DNA of 64,000 bases from Planktothricoides sp. SR001 (GTDB lineage Bacteria; Cyanobacteriota; Cyanobacteriia; Cyanobacteriales; Laspinemataceae): contig NZ_LIUQ01000012.1 of the NCBI RefSeq assembly GCF_001276715.1, forward strand, positions 27,635-91,634, given 5' to 3'. Made by a program: the position numbers and the translations under genes. The notes beneath the pieces were generated by a model. It saw only the letters and a program-made list of their open reading frames with translations, did no database searches and had not been told where the DNA came from. Positions 1 through 9,358 of the stretch are shown here, one piece after another (within the stretch, counting starts at the first letter, position 1; every line of letters starts with the position of its first letter).

Positions 1-1553
1 TCCTGTAACATTTTGTGGGGCATATCTTTACGCATAGACATAAATCGCCGGGATAAACTCCGATCCGACAAGGAGTAAAAGAACTCTTTTAATAACGGTT
101 CATCACTAATTTTCACCGGGCGTAAAAACACTTCTAAACCCGTTTCCGTGGTGCGATAAGTTTCCAGGTTTTCCGGGTATTCTCCGGGAGTTCCGGCAAT
201 GAAAGCTTGGTCTTTATAAATGAGGTTTAAGGCTTTGGCTTGTTCTATTAACCAAGGGCGGAATTTGGGATGGGCGATCGCAATTAATTTCATCGCCCGT
301 TCGCGGATATTTTTGCCATGTAAATAAGCAATGCCATATTCCGTCACCACATAATGAACATCTCCTCGATTCAGGGTAATCCCTGCCCCTTCTTTTAAAA
401 AAGGAACAATCCGGGAAATTGTGCCATTTTCCGCTGTGGATTCTAGGGTGAGAATCGTCTTACCATTGGGGGCTAAAATTGCCCCCCGCATAAAGTCAGC
501 TTGCCCCCCAATACCACTATAAAAAATCTTACCCAAAGATTCAGCGGTGGCTTGTCCGGTGAGGTCAATTTCCAAGGCACTATTAATCGCCGTCATATTA
601 TGATGTTGAGCAATCACCAAAGGATTGTTCGTATAGTTGACGGTTCTAAATTGAATCGCTGGATTATCATTTATATAGTCATAACTTGACTTTTTTCCCA
701 TACAAAAAGAAGCGATAGTTTTCCCAGGATTAATCGTTTTTTTTGCATTGGTAATCACGCCTTTTTTGAGTAAATCCACCAGACCATCGGAAATTAACTC
801 TGTATGCACTCCTAAGTCTTTTTTATCATCAAGATGAGCCATAATTTGATTGGGAATACTACCATAGCCGACCTGAATTGTATCTCCATCTTGAATCAGA
901 CTAGAAACATACTTACCAATCCGGCTAGTCATTTCCCCATCGGCATCGGCTTCTACACCATATTCTAAAATCGGTTCATCATGGTGAATGATAAAATCTA
1001 CCTCATCAATATGAATAAATCCATCCCCATGAACGCGAGGCATAAGTGAGTTGATTTGCACAATCACTAAGGAGGCTGTTTCTGTCGCCGCTTTGACAAT
1101 ATCCACGCTAATTCCTAAACTCATATAGCCATGTCGATCAGGCAGAGAAGTTTGAATCAGGGAAACATCAATGGGCACTAAGCCCCGTTCAAATAATTCA
1201 GGAACTTTTGACAAGAAAACCGGGGTATAATCCGCCAGTCCTTTGTTGACCGCATTGCGGGTATTTTTGCCCAGAAAAAATGAATTATGGCGAAAATTGC
1301 GCTGATATTTTTCATCAGCGTATGGCGCTAGATCCAATGTCCAAACGTGGAGAACTTCTGTATCTACTAACTCTTTGGGGTGAGAAGATACATAGTTTGT
1401 CAGAGCATTTACGAGATATTGTGGGCAGCCGCAACCCGTGCCAATAAAGATGTGATCGCCTCGATGAATATGGCTAAAAATTTTTTCTTTCGAGGCAAAC
1501 TTCTCCGCATATTTTTGCTTAATTTCATTCAAATAAGTTTCTGGTGAATTCAT
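1..1553 (-). CDS. Acetyl-CoA hydrolase/transferase fused to GNAT domain (partial)
   Basis: Partial gene: its 3' end lies beyond the left edge of the window. The start is the ATG at 1551-1553 (MNSPETYLNEIKQKY). Most of the visible 517 residues match the acetyl-CoA hydrolase / 4-hydroxybutyrate CoA-transferase family, with typical segments such as HIFIGTGCGCPQYLVNAL near the N-terminus and GIGGQADFMRGA and VTEYGIAYLHGKN further on. The last visible part (LRPVKISDEPLLKEFFYSLS) looks like the start of a GNAT acetyltransferase domain, so the full protein is probably the known CoA-transferase/GNAT fusion. Such enzymes move CoA between acyl groups in the cytoplasm. The substrate cannot be told from sequence. 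Confidence 0.85.
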   Translation of the reverse strand, partial: MNSPETYLNEIKQKYAEKFASKEKIFSHIHRGDHIFIGTGCGCPQYLVNALTNYVSSHPKELVDTEVLHVWTLDLAPYADEKYQRNFRHNSFFLGKNTRNAVNKGLADYTPVFLSKVPELFERGLVPIDVSLIQTSLPDRHGYMSLGISVDIVKAATETASLVIVQINSLMPRVHGDGFIHIDEVDFIIHHDEPILEYGVEADADGEMTSRIGKYVSSLIQDGDTIQVGYGSIPNQIMAHLDDKKDLGVHTELISDGLVDLLKKGVITNAKKTINPGKTIASFCMGKKSSYDYINDNPAIQFRTVNYTNNPLVIAQHHNMTAINSALEIDLTGQATAESLGKIFYSGIGGQADFMRGAILAPNGKTILTLESTAENGTISRIVPFLKEGAGITLNRGDVHYVVTEYGIAYLHGKNIRERAMKLIAIAHPKFRPWLIEQAKALNLIYKDQAFIAGTPGEYPENLETYRTTETGLEVFLRPVKISDEPLLKEFFYSLSDRSLSRRFMSMRKDMPHKMLQ

Positions 1554-1916
1554 CGTGCAGGCTCCTATTCAGTGAACATCTGAAGTTAAATTTTTATATC
1601 TGGTTTATAGCGCTATGCTCAAGCTATTCTCAAAAAGACCTAAAAACCCCGATGGTTTTTATCATCATTGGGTGTTTGGATGTCACCAAAACTTCTGGCA
1701 GTCGCGGCTAGATATTAACATTCAATATATTCACATCATATTCACATCCCAGAAACACCCATGCTTATACTTCACAGGACTGAGAAACATCATCGATTAT
1801 TCATTATCCATTCTCCATTATCCATTTTCTATTGTCAACTATCAACTATCAATTACAAAGTATCAATTATTGATTATCAATCATCAACTACCAGGTGTAA
1901 TTCGCCGATGCTTTGT
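1554..1916. other. AT-rich intergenic spacer with simple repeats
   Basis: No gene is supported here. From about 1795 to 1895 there is a low-complexity run of short variants of TATCAATTATCAAC-type sequence. Similar AT-rich runs occur near 9245-9310 and 44085-44175. Open frames across it are products of the repetition. Confidence 0.6.
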
Positions 1917-3887
1917 TTAAAAATTACAAGGCCCTGTTTGACCATTCGGACAAACGGTTAAATGATTGGTTTTAGTTTGGGATAAAATCGCTCCTTGAAT
2001 TTTAGCCCCGGTTAATTTGGCGGCAGTTAAATCCGCCCCGGTTAAATCCGCCCCAGTTAAATCCGCATCGCGCAAATCCACCCCACTTAAATTAGCCCAT
2101 TTCAGCTTGCTATTGCTCAAATTGGCCGCAATTAAGCTGGCAAAGGCTAAATTAAATCCAGATAGATTTAATCCACGTAATTGGCGATCGCGCTTCGGCG
2201 AGTTAACCAACTGCCAGTTGAGTAAATCTTCTCGATCCATTTTGGTGTTATTAACATCAATTTTACTATCTCGTAAATTAGCGCCAGTGAGATTAGCCCC
2301 GGTGAGATTTGCCCTGACTAAATTTGCCCCACTTAAATCCGCCGAATGTAAGTTAGCTTCGGTCAAATTCGCCCAATCTAAACTGGCATCTTGCAGTTTT
2401 GCCCCTTTTAAATTTGCTTGGCTTAAATTAACTCCATTTAAGTTGGCTTTGACTAAATAAGCATTCACCAAACTAGCCCCTTCTAGATTCGTATTCATCA
2501 GCTTCGTTTCCGTGAATTTGACCTCATCTAAGGTGGCGTTTTGTAAATTCACTTCGCTTAAATCTTGGTAGGATACATTTTGAAGATATCCTTGCTTTAA
2601 AACCCAAGATATAATCGGTTTGGCAACTCTGGGATCTCTGAAGGCAAAATATCCGGGACTGAGAAACAGTAAAATGACTAACAGATGAAGACAAGCTTTG
2701 AGATAGCTCGTGACAGCAAATCCCCCAGACTCCCTAGATTGTACCGCAGATTGTACCGCTTGATAATTTTGCAAGCTGTTCTGGAATTCCTGCAAGCGAT
2801 TTTGTTCCCGTTCATTGGCTTCTAATTCCCACTGAGTTTGCGATAACCGACTTTGCAATTGGGTGAGTTCACTGTTGGCGCGTTCTAGTTCACTTTGCAG
2901 TCGATTTCTTTCTTCTAAACTCATCTCTAAACGGGAGGTGAGTCTGCGTCTTTCTAAGCGTTCTTCATTGAGTTCATATTGGAGTTGAGAATGCTGGTCT
3001 TTGAGTCGGCTGGATTCCGCTTGGGCTGTTTGGATTTGCGATCGCATATGGGATTGATTTTCTCGCATTTCCAACAAAGAAAAAGAAGTCTGCTCATCGA
3101 TATTGGCTAATTTCGCCTTAGTTTCTTCTAATTCGCTTTGTAACTGCCAATAAGAAGTCGCAGCTTGTTGCAGTTGAGCCTGTAATTGGGTAATTTCGGC
3201 GGTAGATTCTTGCAAGGCGTTTTGATGCTTTTCTAACTCTGCTTGTAGGCGCGATCGCTCCTCATCAGCGGCTTGCAATTCTGTCAGTAAATTATTTCGC
3301 ATTTCATCCGCTGACTGCACTTTTTCTTCTAATCGCCAGTAAGCGGTTGCTGCTTGTTTAATTTGTTCTTTTAACTCAAAAGAATTTTGTTCCGACTCGG
3401 TAAATTGATTCCGAGTTATTTCCAATTCATTCTCGATTTCGTGATAAGCAGTTTCGGCTTCTTTTAACAGTGCCTTCAAGTGATTTCTTTCTTTATTCAC
3501 AGCTTTTAACTGTGATTGGGTTTTTTCTAACTCACTATGTATTTTCCAGTAAGCGGTTTCTGTTTTTTCAAACAAAGAATGTAACTCAGTCCGTTCTTGA
3601 GTGCATAATTTAAGCTGAGTTTTGGCTTGAGATAGTTCCAACTTAAGATTTGTCAGCTTTTGCACGGTTTCTGGATCAATTTCTGTGCTGCTGACTTTCG
3701 CTGATTTAGTTTGTAACTCATCCCAAACTTGCCGACTCCAAGCAAGTTGGACCCGTTCTTTGCGTAAAAAGCCTTCGGGAATGCGTCCCAAGGTCAAAGG
3801 ATAAGGGGTTAAATCCCAACCACAGTTGGTACAGGTTGTGACTTCCCCCTCAGCGTATTTTGTCTGACAAATCGGACAATAAGCCAC
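1917..3887 (-). CDS. Zinc-ribbon, coiled-coil, pentapeptide-repeat membrane protein
   Basis: A 656-residue protein of unknown function with clear architecture. Residues 1-25 form a zinc ribbon (CPIC ... CTNCGWDL). Residues about 70-390 are a long coiled coil rich in E, Q and L with recurring SELE/LQ heptads. A hydrophobic segment follows near 400-420 (LHLLVILLFLSPGYFAF). The rest is a pentapeptide-repeat domain (A(N/D)LxX units such as ANLSG and ADLTG) forming a right-handed beta helix. The Asn/Asp- and Leu-rich repeats also produce a long spurious frame on the other strand. Pentapeptide proteins with zinc ribbons are common in cyanobacteria, but roles are mostly unknown. A scaffold or interaction role is inference. 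Confidence 0.85.
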   Translation of the reverse strand: MAYCPICQTKYAEGEVTTCTNCGWDLTPYPLTLGRIPEGFLRKERVQLAWSRQVWDELQTKSAKVSSTEIDPETVQKLTNLKLELSQAKTQLKLCTQERTELHSLFEKTETAYWKIHSELEKTQSQLKAVNKERNHLKALLKEAETAYHEIENELEITRNQFTESEQNSFELKEQIKQAATAYWRLEEKVQSADEMRNNLLTELQAADEERSRLQAELEKHQNALQESTAEITQLQAQLQQAATSYWQLQSELEETKAKLANIDEQTSFSLLEMRENQSHMRSQIQTAQAESSRLKDQHSQLQYELNEERLERRRLTSRLEMSLEERNRLQSELERANSELTQLQSRLSQTQWELEANEREQNRLQEFQNSLQNYQAVQSAVQSRESGGFAVTSYLKACLHLLVILLFLSPGYFAFRDPRVAKPIISWVLKQGYLQNVSYQDLSEVNLQNATLDEVKFTETKLMNTNLEGASLVNAYLVKANLNGVNLSQANLKGAKLQDASLDWANLTEANLHSADLSGANLVRANLTGANLTGANLRDSKIDVNNTKMDREDLLNWQLVNSPKRDRQLRGLNLSGFNLAFASLIAANLSNSKLKWANLSGVDLRDADLTGADLTGADLTAAKLTGAKIQGAILSQTKTNHLTVCPNGQTGPCNF

Positions 3888-4067
3888 TACTGATCTCTCC
3901 GCAAATCTGAAATTCCGCAGAACTCCGATGAGTTCCTCCAGAAATTATGCCTTAGCAAGCGGCATTCATGCAAAAGACAGTACAGATCCTGGGGTGTTGA
4001 GAAGAAGAACCCCCATCAGCCTCCGGCTTTTTTGGCGGCTGGGCGCCCTGGGTTCTTCTGTTGACTT

Positions 4068-5024
4068 TTAAGGAATATAGCGTTGAGACTCAATCACTTT
4101 TTGGACTGTGGGGGGTACATTACTAAAGAAGTCATAGCCCGTTTTTGCCTCTACATCATCAACGGTGACAATGTAATTTTTCCAACTGGTACGCTTCACA
4201 GAATCGTCATTGGGCATCCAAACCGCGATCGTCTTAGTTTGGGCGGTGACATTTTTCGGATTACTCCCCGGAGGATCGAGGATTAATAAGACTTTCCAGT
4301 TGTATTTGGGAACCGTAATTTTGCCATTGGCGATGGTTTTAATTTTCCCGTGAGGACCCGCCACAATATATAGTTCTTTGCCCTGATCTACTAATCGCCG
4401 AGATTCTAACTCCAATTCTCGCCAAACTTCCCGATTCAAATCCGGCGCTTGTGGCAGCATATTCACCATGAGAAATGTGGCGCTATTTTCTTCGAGGGTA
4501 CGAGTGCGATCGCCTGACGGAACAATATGTCCGCGATCGTAGCCCGTATTTGCATAGTCTTTAACGGTCACTTGATAAAAGTTGTCTGGCAAACTACTAT
4601 CCGGGCGAAAATTATTTTGGCGATCGCTAGATCCTAACCAAGATTGATTTAGTTGCCAACTTACCCAATTAGCAGTTCCTAGATTGGCGTTGTAACTTAG
4701 GGCATATTCCGTTTTTTCCATTAAATAATTACTCAGATTTATGGAATTTGCCGTGGCATTACTCGGATTTCCCATTAACAAATGCTTCTTCCCAGAAAAT
4801 ACCTGTTTATCTTCACCAACATAACAAACCAGGCGATCGCCACTTCCTCGTTCATAAGCAGAACTCGCCCCACATTCCCGACCATCTTGCCGTCGATCAT
4901 AAGGACATTCACAAGTGCCAATTTTTGGTGCGCGAATCGGTTTCATTTCTCCAGAAGGAGAAAATAACTGATTGCAGGCAATTATTAAAGGCACCAACAG
5001 TAAAATCAGTAATTTTTTCATCAT
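4068..5024 (-). CDS. Secreted DNA/RNA non-specific endonuclease (NucA-like lipoprotein)
   Basis: A sugar-non-specific nuclease of the NucA/EndoG (beta-beta-alpha metal) family. The N-terminus is a lipoprotein signal (MKKLLILLLVPLIIAC), so Cys18 of the longest frame would be lipidated. A Cys-rich linker (CECPYDRRQDGREC) follows. The catalytic motif DRGH is at about 164-167, with the general-base His at 167, and the downstream NMLPQAPDLN and WRELE segments are typical of the metal-binding helix. It would degrade nucleic acids outside the inner membrane. GTG-ATG-ATG codons are in tandem at the start; I take the first ATG, though no strong ribosome site decides it. Confidence 0.88.
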   Translation of the reverse strand: MMKKLLILLLVPLIIACNQLFSPSGEMKPIRAPKIGTCECPYDRRQDGRECGASSAYERGSGDRLVCYVGEDKQVFSGKKHLLMGNPSNATANSINLSNYLMEKTEYALSYNANLGTANWVSWQLNQSWLGSSDRQNNFRPDSSLPDNFYQVTVKDYANTGYDRGHIVPSGDRTRTLEENSATFLMVNMLPQAPDLNREVWRELELESRRLVDQGKELYIVAGPHGKIKTIANGKITVPKYNWKVLLILDPPGSNPKNVTAQTKTIAVWMPNDDSVKRTSWKNYIVTVDDVEAKTGYDFFSNVPPTVQKVIESQRYIP

Positions 5025-5610
5025 CACTTTATCAGTCAGATCATCGCCGCAATGGGCAAACGCCCAGCGCCATTGATGACCAAATCTCGTCTAATGCTCA
5101 ACTATCATAGAACACATAGAGCATTTTCGGGATCATCTCACTTTTTATGAAAAGAGAAAACAGAAAAGACGAGGAGGAAGAGGAGAGAGTGAATAGTGAA
5201 TAGTGAGTAAATTTTTTTTTATTTGCTCTTGATTTTTTGAGATTCCTAAATTTATCTACAAAAATTAATTTAGCTTGTGGGTTTGGTTGAGATACGAAAA
5301 CAAAAAAATACCCTATTATTGGATTATTTTGGGTTATTTCGCTTTGTTAAACCCTAAAGATGCAATTCATTGGCTACGCGGCGTCAAACCGCCAAAAATT
5401 ACCTCGATTTTTTCGCAAAAATTTTAAAATTTATTATTAATTTGAAATAAAAAAATTTTTATTTTTTAACCAAAAATTTTATGTTTAAATTATATTTAAA
5501 AATCTATAATAATATACTCTAAAAATAAAGTTTAAATTTTTATTGCTTTAATTAAATTAAAAAGCTTAATTTTAAATACTTATTTAATTGTGCAATATTC
5601 AAATTTTTTT
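5025..5610. other. Very AT-rich intergenic region
   Basis: About 590 bases with no supported gene. The part from 5210 to 5600 is strongly AT-rich, with long A and T runs, next to the decayed acetyltransferase that follows. This fits a deletion/decay zone. Confidence 0.5.
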
Positions 5611-5996
5611 CTAATTTTTTGCCGTATTTTTCCCAACAAGTGAATAGGGAGAAACGGAGCGGGTTACTACGGATTTCGCCCCAATAATAGCGCCATCCCC
5701 CACTTGGACTCCGGGCATTAAAGTGGCACCATAGCCAATCCAAACATCATTACCAATTACCGTATCTCCTTTATCTGGCAAACTCTCTGGCATGGGATTT
5801 TCTCACCCATTGCCAAACACGGGAAAAGAATAATTAGTTAACCAATCTGTACAATCGTTGCCCCCATTCATAATAAATTTTACATTAGAGGCGATCGCGC
5901 AAAAAAAATTGGCCGATAATCATAAGTATAGTCGCCAACAATAATATTAAGATTCGTGATGATATTTTTCAGATAAACCAGCCTTGATACGGCATG
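5611..5996 (-). pseudogene. Decayed CatB/XAT-type hexapeptide acetyltransferase
   Basis: Remains of a xenobiotic acetyltransferase (CatB/Vat family, left-handed beta-helix). Reading the minus strand, about 5996-5915 encodes LVYLKNIITNLNIIVGDYTY, the family's N-terminal signature. A shifted frame then gives IASNVKFIMNGGNDCTDWL and FPVFGNG, followed by a stop where the family has Trp. The frame continues with the conserved [20 protein letters not shown] and [16 protein letters not shown]. About 25 residues are missing between the first two blocks, there is a frameshift and a nonsense codon, and the C-terminus is short. Confidence 0.8.
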
Positions 5997-6207
5997 GTAT
6001 CTTTACTCTCTGGACATGGGCAGAGTAACATAAAATACATCAATAAATTTCTCTTCTCTATCTCTTCTCTAAATTTATCTAAATTTTTCTTTCAGGACTC
6101 AATCTCAAAACTGATGAGTGAAAGAACAAGCCAAAGTTAGCCGTAAGAAAAAATTTGTCAAAAAAATTTGTCAATTTTTTAGAGATGACTATAACCGCAA
6201 AAAATGA

Positions 6208-6594
6208 TTAGTTTCGGTTGCGGTTTCTCCGACCACCCGCCCAAGGAGGTGGGCCTTCAGCAGGCCGAATTTGCAAAATTTCCCCATCCTCACGAGTAAT
6301 GGTGAAGGCATCAAAATCATATCCTTCATATTCGCCCACCACCATCACTCGTTCCCCTTCGCGGAAGTTTAATTGATGATACCAAAGCGGGCCGGCATCC
6401 ACAATCACTTGACCCGTCCCATCATCGAGAATAAACTCATTGCCCACCACCGAACGAATGACCCCAGAAATAGTCAATCCCTGATTTCGCTGCAAGTCGC
6501 GAATGGGAATTTGTGCCATGACGGGATTCATTCCTATGGCCAATATTGCTGAAGTAAAAGCTGAAGTAAAAATTGCGGTAATTCTTGGTTTCAT
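6208..6594 (-). CDS. Secreted OB-fold (YgiW/YdeI-type) stress protein
   Basis: A 128-residue protein with an N-terminal signal peptide (residues 1-27, ending PVMAQ). A small OB-fold domain of the bacterial BOF/YgiW-YdeI type follows: LTISGVIRSVVGNEFILDDGTGQVIVDAG, then GERVMVVGEYEGYDFDAFTI. The tail is rich in Pro, Gly and Arg-Asn (GGRRNRNRN). It likely acts in the periplasm; family members are linked to stress responses, but the ligand is unknown. It is divergent from the small gene at 6794, and a GTCAT-N6-GTCAT box lies 62 bases upstream. The same fold forms the N-terminal half of the protein at 11827-12708, pointing to a shared task. Confidence 0.8.
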   Translation of the reverse strand: MKPRITAIFTSAFTSAILAIGMNPVMAQIPIRDLQRNQGLTISGVIRSVVGNEFILDDGTGQVIVDAGPLWYHQLNFREGERVMVVGEYEGYDFDAFTITREDGEILQIRPAEGPPPWAGGRRNRNRN

Positions 6595-6656
6595 AGTATT
6601 TTACATTGTTTTACAATGTTTTACCCGTAAGTTCGCATCTAATTTAGAAAACGAAT

Positions 6657-6672
6657 ATGACCGAAAAATGAC
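6657..6672 (-). promoter_or_regulatory. GTCAT-N6-GTCAT direct-repeat box for the 6594 gene
   Basis: Read toward the minus-strand OB-fold gene, the site is GTCATTTTTCGGTCAT, two GTCAT half-sites with an 11-base period. This is the geometry used by OmpR-family regulators. Its near edge is 62 bases before the start codon. Two further copies are at 6712 and 12783. Confidence 0.6.
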
Positions 6673-6711
6673 CAAGTAAGAAAATCTAGGAAAGTCGCCG
6701 CATCAGGATTT

Positions 6712-6727
6712 GTCATCTTTTGGTCAT
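6712..6727 (+). promoter_or_regulatory. GTCAT-N6-GTCAT direct-repeat box for the 6794 gene
   Basis: The site is GTCATCTTTTGGTCAT on the plus strand, 66 bases before the small secreted-protein gene and in the same orientation relative to its gene as the boxes at 6657 and 12783. Confidence 0.6.
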
Positions 6728-6793
6728 AATCTGGATTTAGGCTTAATTTAAGTTCAGCAAAAAACCAATCTACCTAACGAGGAATCTTATTTT

Positions 6794-7075
6794 ATGTCCT
6801 ACCTCAAGTCTTCCAACTTACTCATGAGTTGTCTTTTAAGTGCCAAAGCCGGTTTTCTGTTAATCTCTCCCGTTGAAGCGGCGATCGGTGGGGCTTCACC
6901 ACAAACCGCCCTGAATTCGCCGATAGAAGTAGAGGTGGTGAACCTGAAAGTAAATTCCAGCGATCGCACTGGGGATATGATGTTAGTGGCTGATGTTGAT
7001 TACGATCAAACCCAGGATTACGATCAAACTCAAGATTCCGATCAAAATCAAGCCCGTAGAAATCGTCAAGCATAG
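6794..7075 (+). CDS. Small secreted protein with DYDQTQ repeats
   Basis: A 93-residue protein not matched to a known family. The N-terminal 30 residues look like a signal peptide (hydrophobic LLMSCLLSAKAGFLLI, possible cleavage after VEAA). The acidic tail carries short tandem repeats of (D/S)YDQTQ ending in a basic RRNRQA. A moderate ribosome site (GAGGAAT) precedes the ATG. It shares the upstream box of the OB-fold genes, so it may be made under the same envelope or ion stress. The Asp-rich repeats could bind cations, which is inference. Confidence 0.55.
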   Translation: MSYLKSSNLLMSCLLSAKAGFLLISPVEAAIGGASPQTALNSPIEVEVVNLKVNSSDRTGDMMLVADVDYDQTQDYDQTQDSDQNQARRNRQA

Positions 7076-7202
7076 GCGTCAAGCATAGGCGATCGCAATT
7101 TCTCGACCCCCCATCCCCCTGAAAAAGGGGGAATTTCTTGGCGTCCCGACTGGCGGTAAGATGCAAGTTTATCTGTTTATCAAAGTGTTTATAAAAATGT
7201 TT

Positions 7203-8408
7203 ATGAAAGTTTTATCTTCTCTATTAGATCCTTATTCAATTGATACTTTTTTTCAAGAAAACTGGACAAAACGGGCAGTATTAATTTCCGGAAATAATCG
7301 GGATAAATTCCAGCAGTTATTTACTTGGCAGCATCTCAACCACTTATTAAATTATCATCAAATTCCTTATCCCGATTTGCGATTTGCTCGCGATGGAGAA
7401 TCCCTCCCTGCGGCTAAGACCGATCGCTGGTTAGAACTGCTTCAGCAAGGAGCTACTTTAATTATTAATAGCGTTCATAGTCGGATTCCCGAATTAGAGA
7501 AATTGGTGGCTGATGTTCGCCAAGAAACAGGTTATCGCAGTCAGATTAATCTCTATTGTTCCCCAAGCTCAGAAAAAGGCTTTAATTGTCATTATGATAC
7601 CCATGAAGTGCTGATTTTACAAATTGATGGTGAGAAAGAATGGTTTGTTTTTCCAGAGACGATCGCCTCTCCGATTTCTACCATGCGATCGGCAGAACAA
7701 ATTCCCCCAGATGTGCCTCCTTATTTGCAATGTATTCTCAAACCAGGGGATGTTTTATATATTCCCAGGGGGCATTGGCATTATGCGATCGCCTGTGGCA
7801 ATTATGCGGAAGAAGAATATGCTCCTTCGCTGCATTTAACATTAGGAATTGACTGTCAAACGGGGTTAGATTGGATGACTTGGTTAGGACAAGAATTGCC
7901 GGAAAATACAGCATGGAGAGAAAATTTACCTGTGATTTCTCAGGGAGATAAAACAGCGGCCAAAGCTCATTTAGAACAGTTGCGCGATCGCCTGATTTCC
8001 TGGCTACAAACCCCAGAAGCGATCGACGGTTATCTGGATTATTTAGCATATTGCGATCGACCACAGCTACCATTTTCTTTTCCCCATCAACTCGGTAGCC
8101 AAATTTTTGCCCAAGGACTAGAAACCCGGTTTATTTGCTCTCAATTACATCCGGTACAAATTTCACCCAAAATTTTACCCACTGGAGAAAACCAAACTCA
8201 AATTATTATTGCCGCTAAACAAGCCACCATTAAAGGTTTGCCCACGGATTTAGTCAAAAAACTATTTCGTCCTGAAGGATTTACCCTGCTAGACTTAGCG
8301 GACTGGTCGCCATCTCTTGACCTAGAAACCGAAGTAATTCCCCTGTTAACTCGCTTAGTCACTCAGGGAATTTTATTGGTAGATGATTCTGCTTCTATTT
8401 CTGAATAA
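7203..8408 (+). CDS. JmjC/cupin-like 2-oxoglutarate oxygenase (ROXA-type)
   Basis: A cupin-fold protein of the bacterial JmjC/ribosomal-oxygenase group. From the ATG at 7203, residues CHYDTHEV (His130, Asp132) and PGDVLYIPRGHWHYA (His191 or His193) form the expected Fe(II) triad, and the N-terminal LLDPYSIDTFFQENWTKRAV is typical of this group. The C-terminal 150 residues match the winged-helix-like region of such enzymes. They hydroxylate protein side chains, in some cases ribosomal proteins; the target here is unknown. A longer frame opens at 7161, but the extra residues are hydrophobic and outside the conserved domain. The stop is 1 base from the convergent neighbour. Confidence 0.75.
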   Translation: MKVLSSLLDPYSIDTFFQENWTKRAVLISGNNRDKFQQLFTWQHLNHLLNYHQIPYPDLRFARDGESLPAAKTDRWLELLQQGATLIINSVHSRIPELEKLVADVRQETGYRSQINLYCSPSSEKGFNCHYDTHEVLILQIDGEKEWFVFPETIASPISTMRSAEQIPPDVPPYLQCILKPGDVLYIPRGHWHYAIACGNYAEEEYAPSLHLTLGIDCQTGLDWMTWLGQELPENTAWRENLPVISQGDKTAAKAHLEQLRDRLISWLQTPEAIDGYLDYLAYCDRPQLPFSFPHQLGSQIFAQGLETRFICSQLHPVQISPKILPTGENQTQIIIAAKQATIKGLPTDLVKKLFRPEGFTLLDLADWSPSLDLETEVIPLLTRLVTQGILLVDDSASISE

Positions 8409-8409
8409 A

Positions 8410-9243
8410 TTATAGATTAAATTTACTGTTTACTGCCGATACTAACCAACGACCAAACCCTCGGAGAAATAAGATTAACCCCGGACGATTTCCCGAAGGC
8501 GCGATCGCCAGTTCTAAAGCCTTTTTCATCGCCCCTTGTTTCTCAGGGAAATAAGCAGAAAAGCGTTCATAGCAATAATATAAATCCGGGGTATAACTTT
8601 GATCCACTTCCATCACTAACTCAAAGCCCGTTCGCACCATGCGTCGGGCAATCCAGCCACATTGTTTTTTCACCTCAGCGGAAAACCTTAAATTATGGGG
8701 TGGTAGTTGTGCTAAAATATCCAAAGTTTTGGCTAAATCATTTTCCCAACTATAGGCATAGTTAACTAGGTAAAATCCGGGCTTAAACTGGGGCAAATTT
8801 AGCAAGTTTAAATTGCGATCATTTCCGGCAATTTTTAAGCTTTTGGTCTGGATAATTCCCGGCCAAATCGAATCATTTTCCTGAATAATTGGTAAATTCA
8901 AGAGAATCAACTCTACTTTTTTACAAAATAGATAGCGTTTTTTCATTTGGTCGGAAATATCCTTAGCTAAATTAAGATCGTCGTCAGTAATTTCCCCGGA
9001 CAAAATCGCAAAACTATCTAAATCAGAAACTTGGATCATTGCCAAACCGCGAGGCACCGAACCGCGTAAATAAAGCCCTTGTAAACGACTTGACCAAACT
9101 TTCTCACAAGTTTCGCGCAATTCTGCCACTAAGTTTGTCCAGGGGGGCAATATTTTATCTTCATGGCAATCATTAACAATAAATCCTGCCGCATCTTTTT
9201 CTAAAAGTTTACCCCACGGTAAAATATTGGTGTTATTAGTCAT
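8410..9243 (-). CDS. Nucleotidyltransferase-fold protein
   Basis: A 277-residue protein with a polymerase-beta-type nucleotidyltransferase motif at about residues 60-82 (LRGSVPRG ... SDLDSFAIL), which gives the usual GS and Asp-x-Asp metal site. The rest is mainly helical. Family members transfer nucleotides to small molecules or proteins, or act as toxins with a partner antitoxin. No HEPN or MNT-type partner lies beside it; its neighbours are the oxygenase (convergent) and the two-component genes. Substrate unknown. Confidence 0.65.
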   Translation of the reverse strand: MTNNTNILPWGKLLEKDAAGFIVNDCHEDKILPPWTNLVAELRETCEKVWSSRLQGLYLRGSVPRGLAMIQVSDLDSFAILSGEITDDDLNLAKDISDQMKKRYLFCKKVELILLNLPIIQENDSIWPGIIQTKSLKIAGNDRNLNLLNLPQFKPGFYLVNYAYSWENDLAKTLDILAQLPPHNLRFSAEVKKQCGWIARRMVRTGFELVMEVDQSYTPDLYYCYERFSAYFPEKQGAMKKALELAIAPSGNRPGLILFLRGFGRWLVSAVNSKFNL

Positions 9244-9358
9244 TTTTTTTCAGGTTAATTAATAATTAATAATTAATAATTGATAATTGAGAATTGACAA
9301 TTGATAATTCCCCCGATCCCCCACACCCCACACCCTACACCGATGGCTGCCCCACACC

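Noticed and set aside
2017..2460. 147-residue plus-strand frame of Lys/Ser/Ala-Pro repeats
   Set aside because: It is the complement of the pentapeptide-repeat region of the minus-strand gene; the repetition keeps the other strand open.
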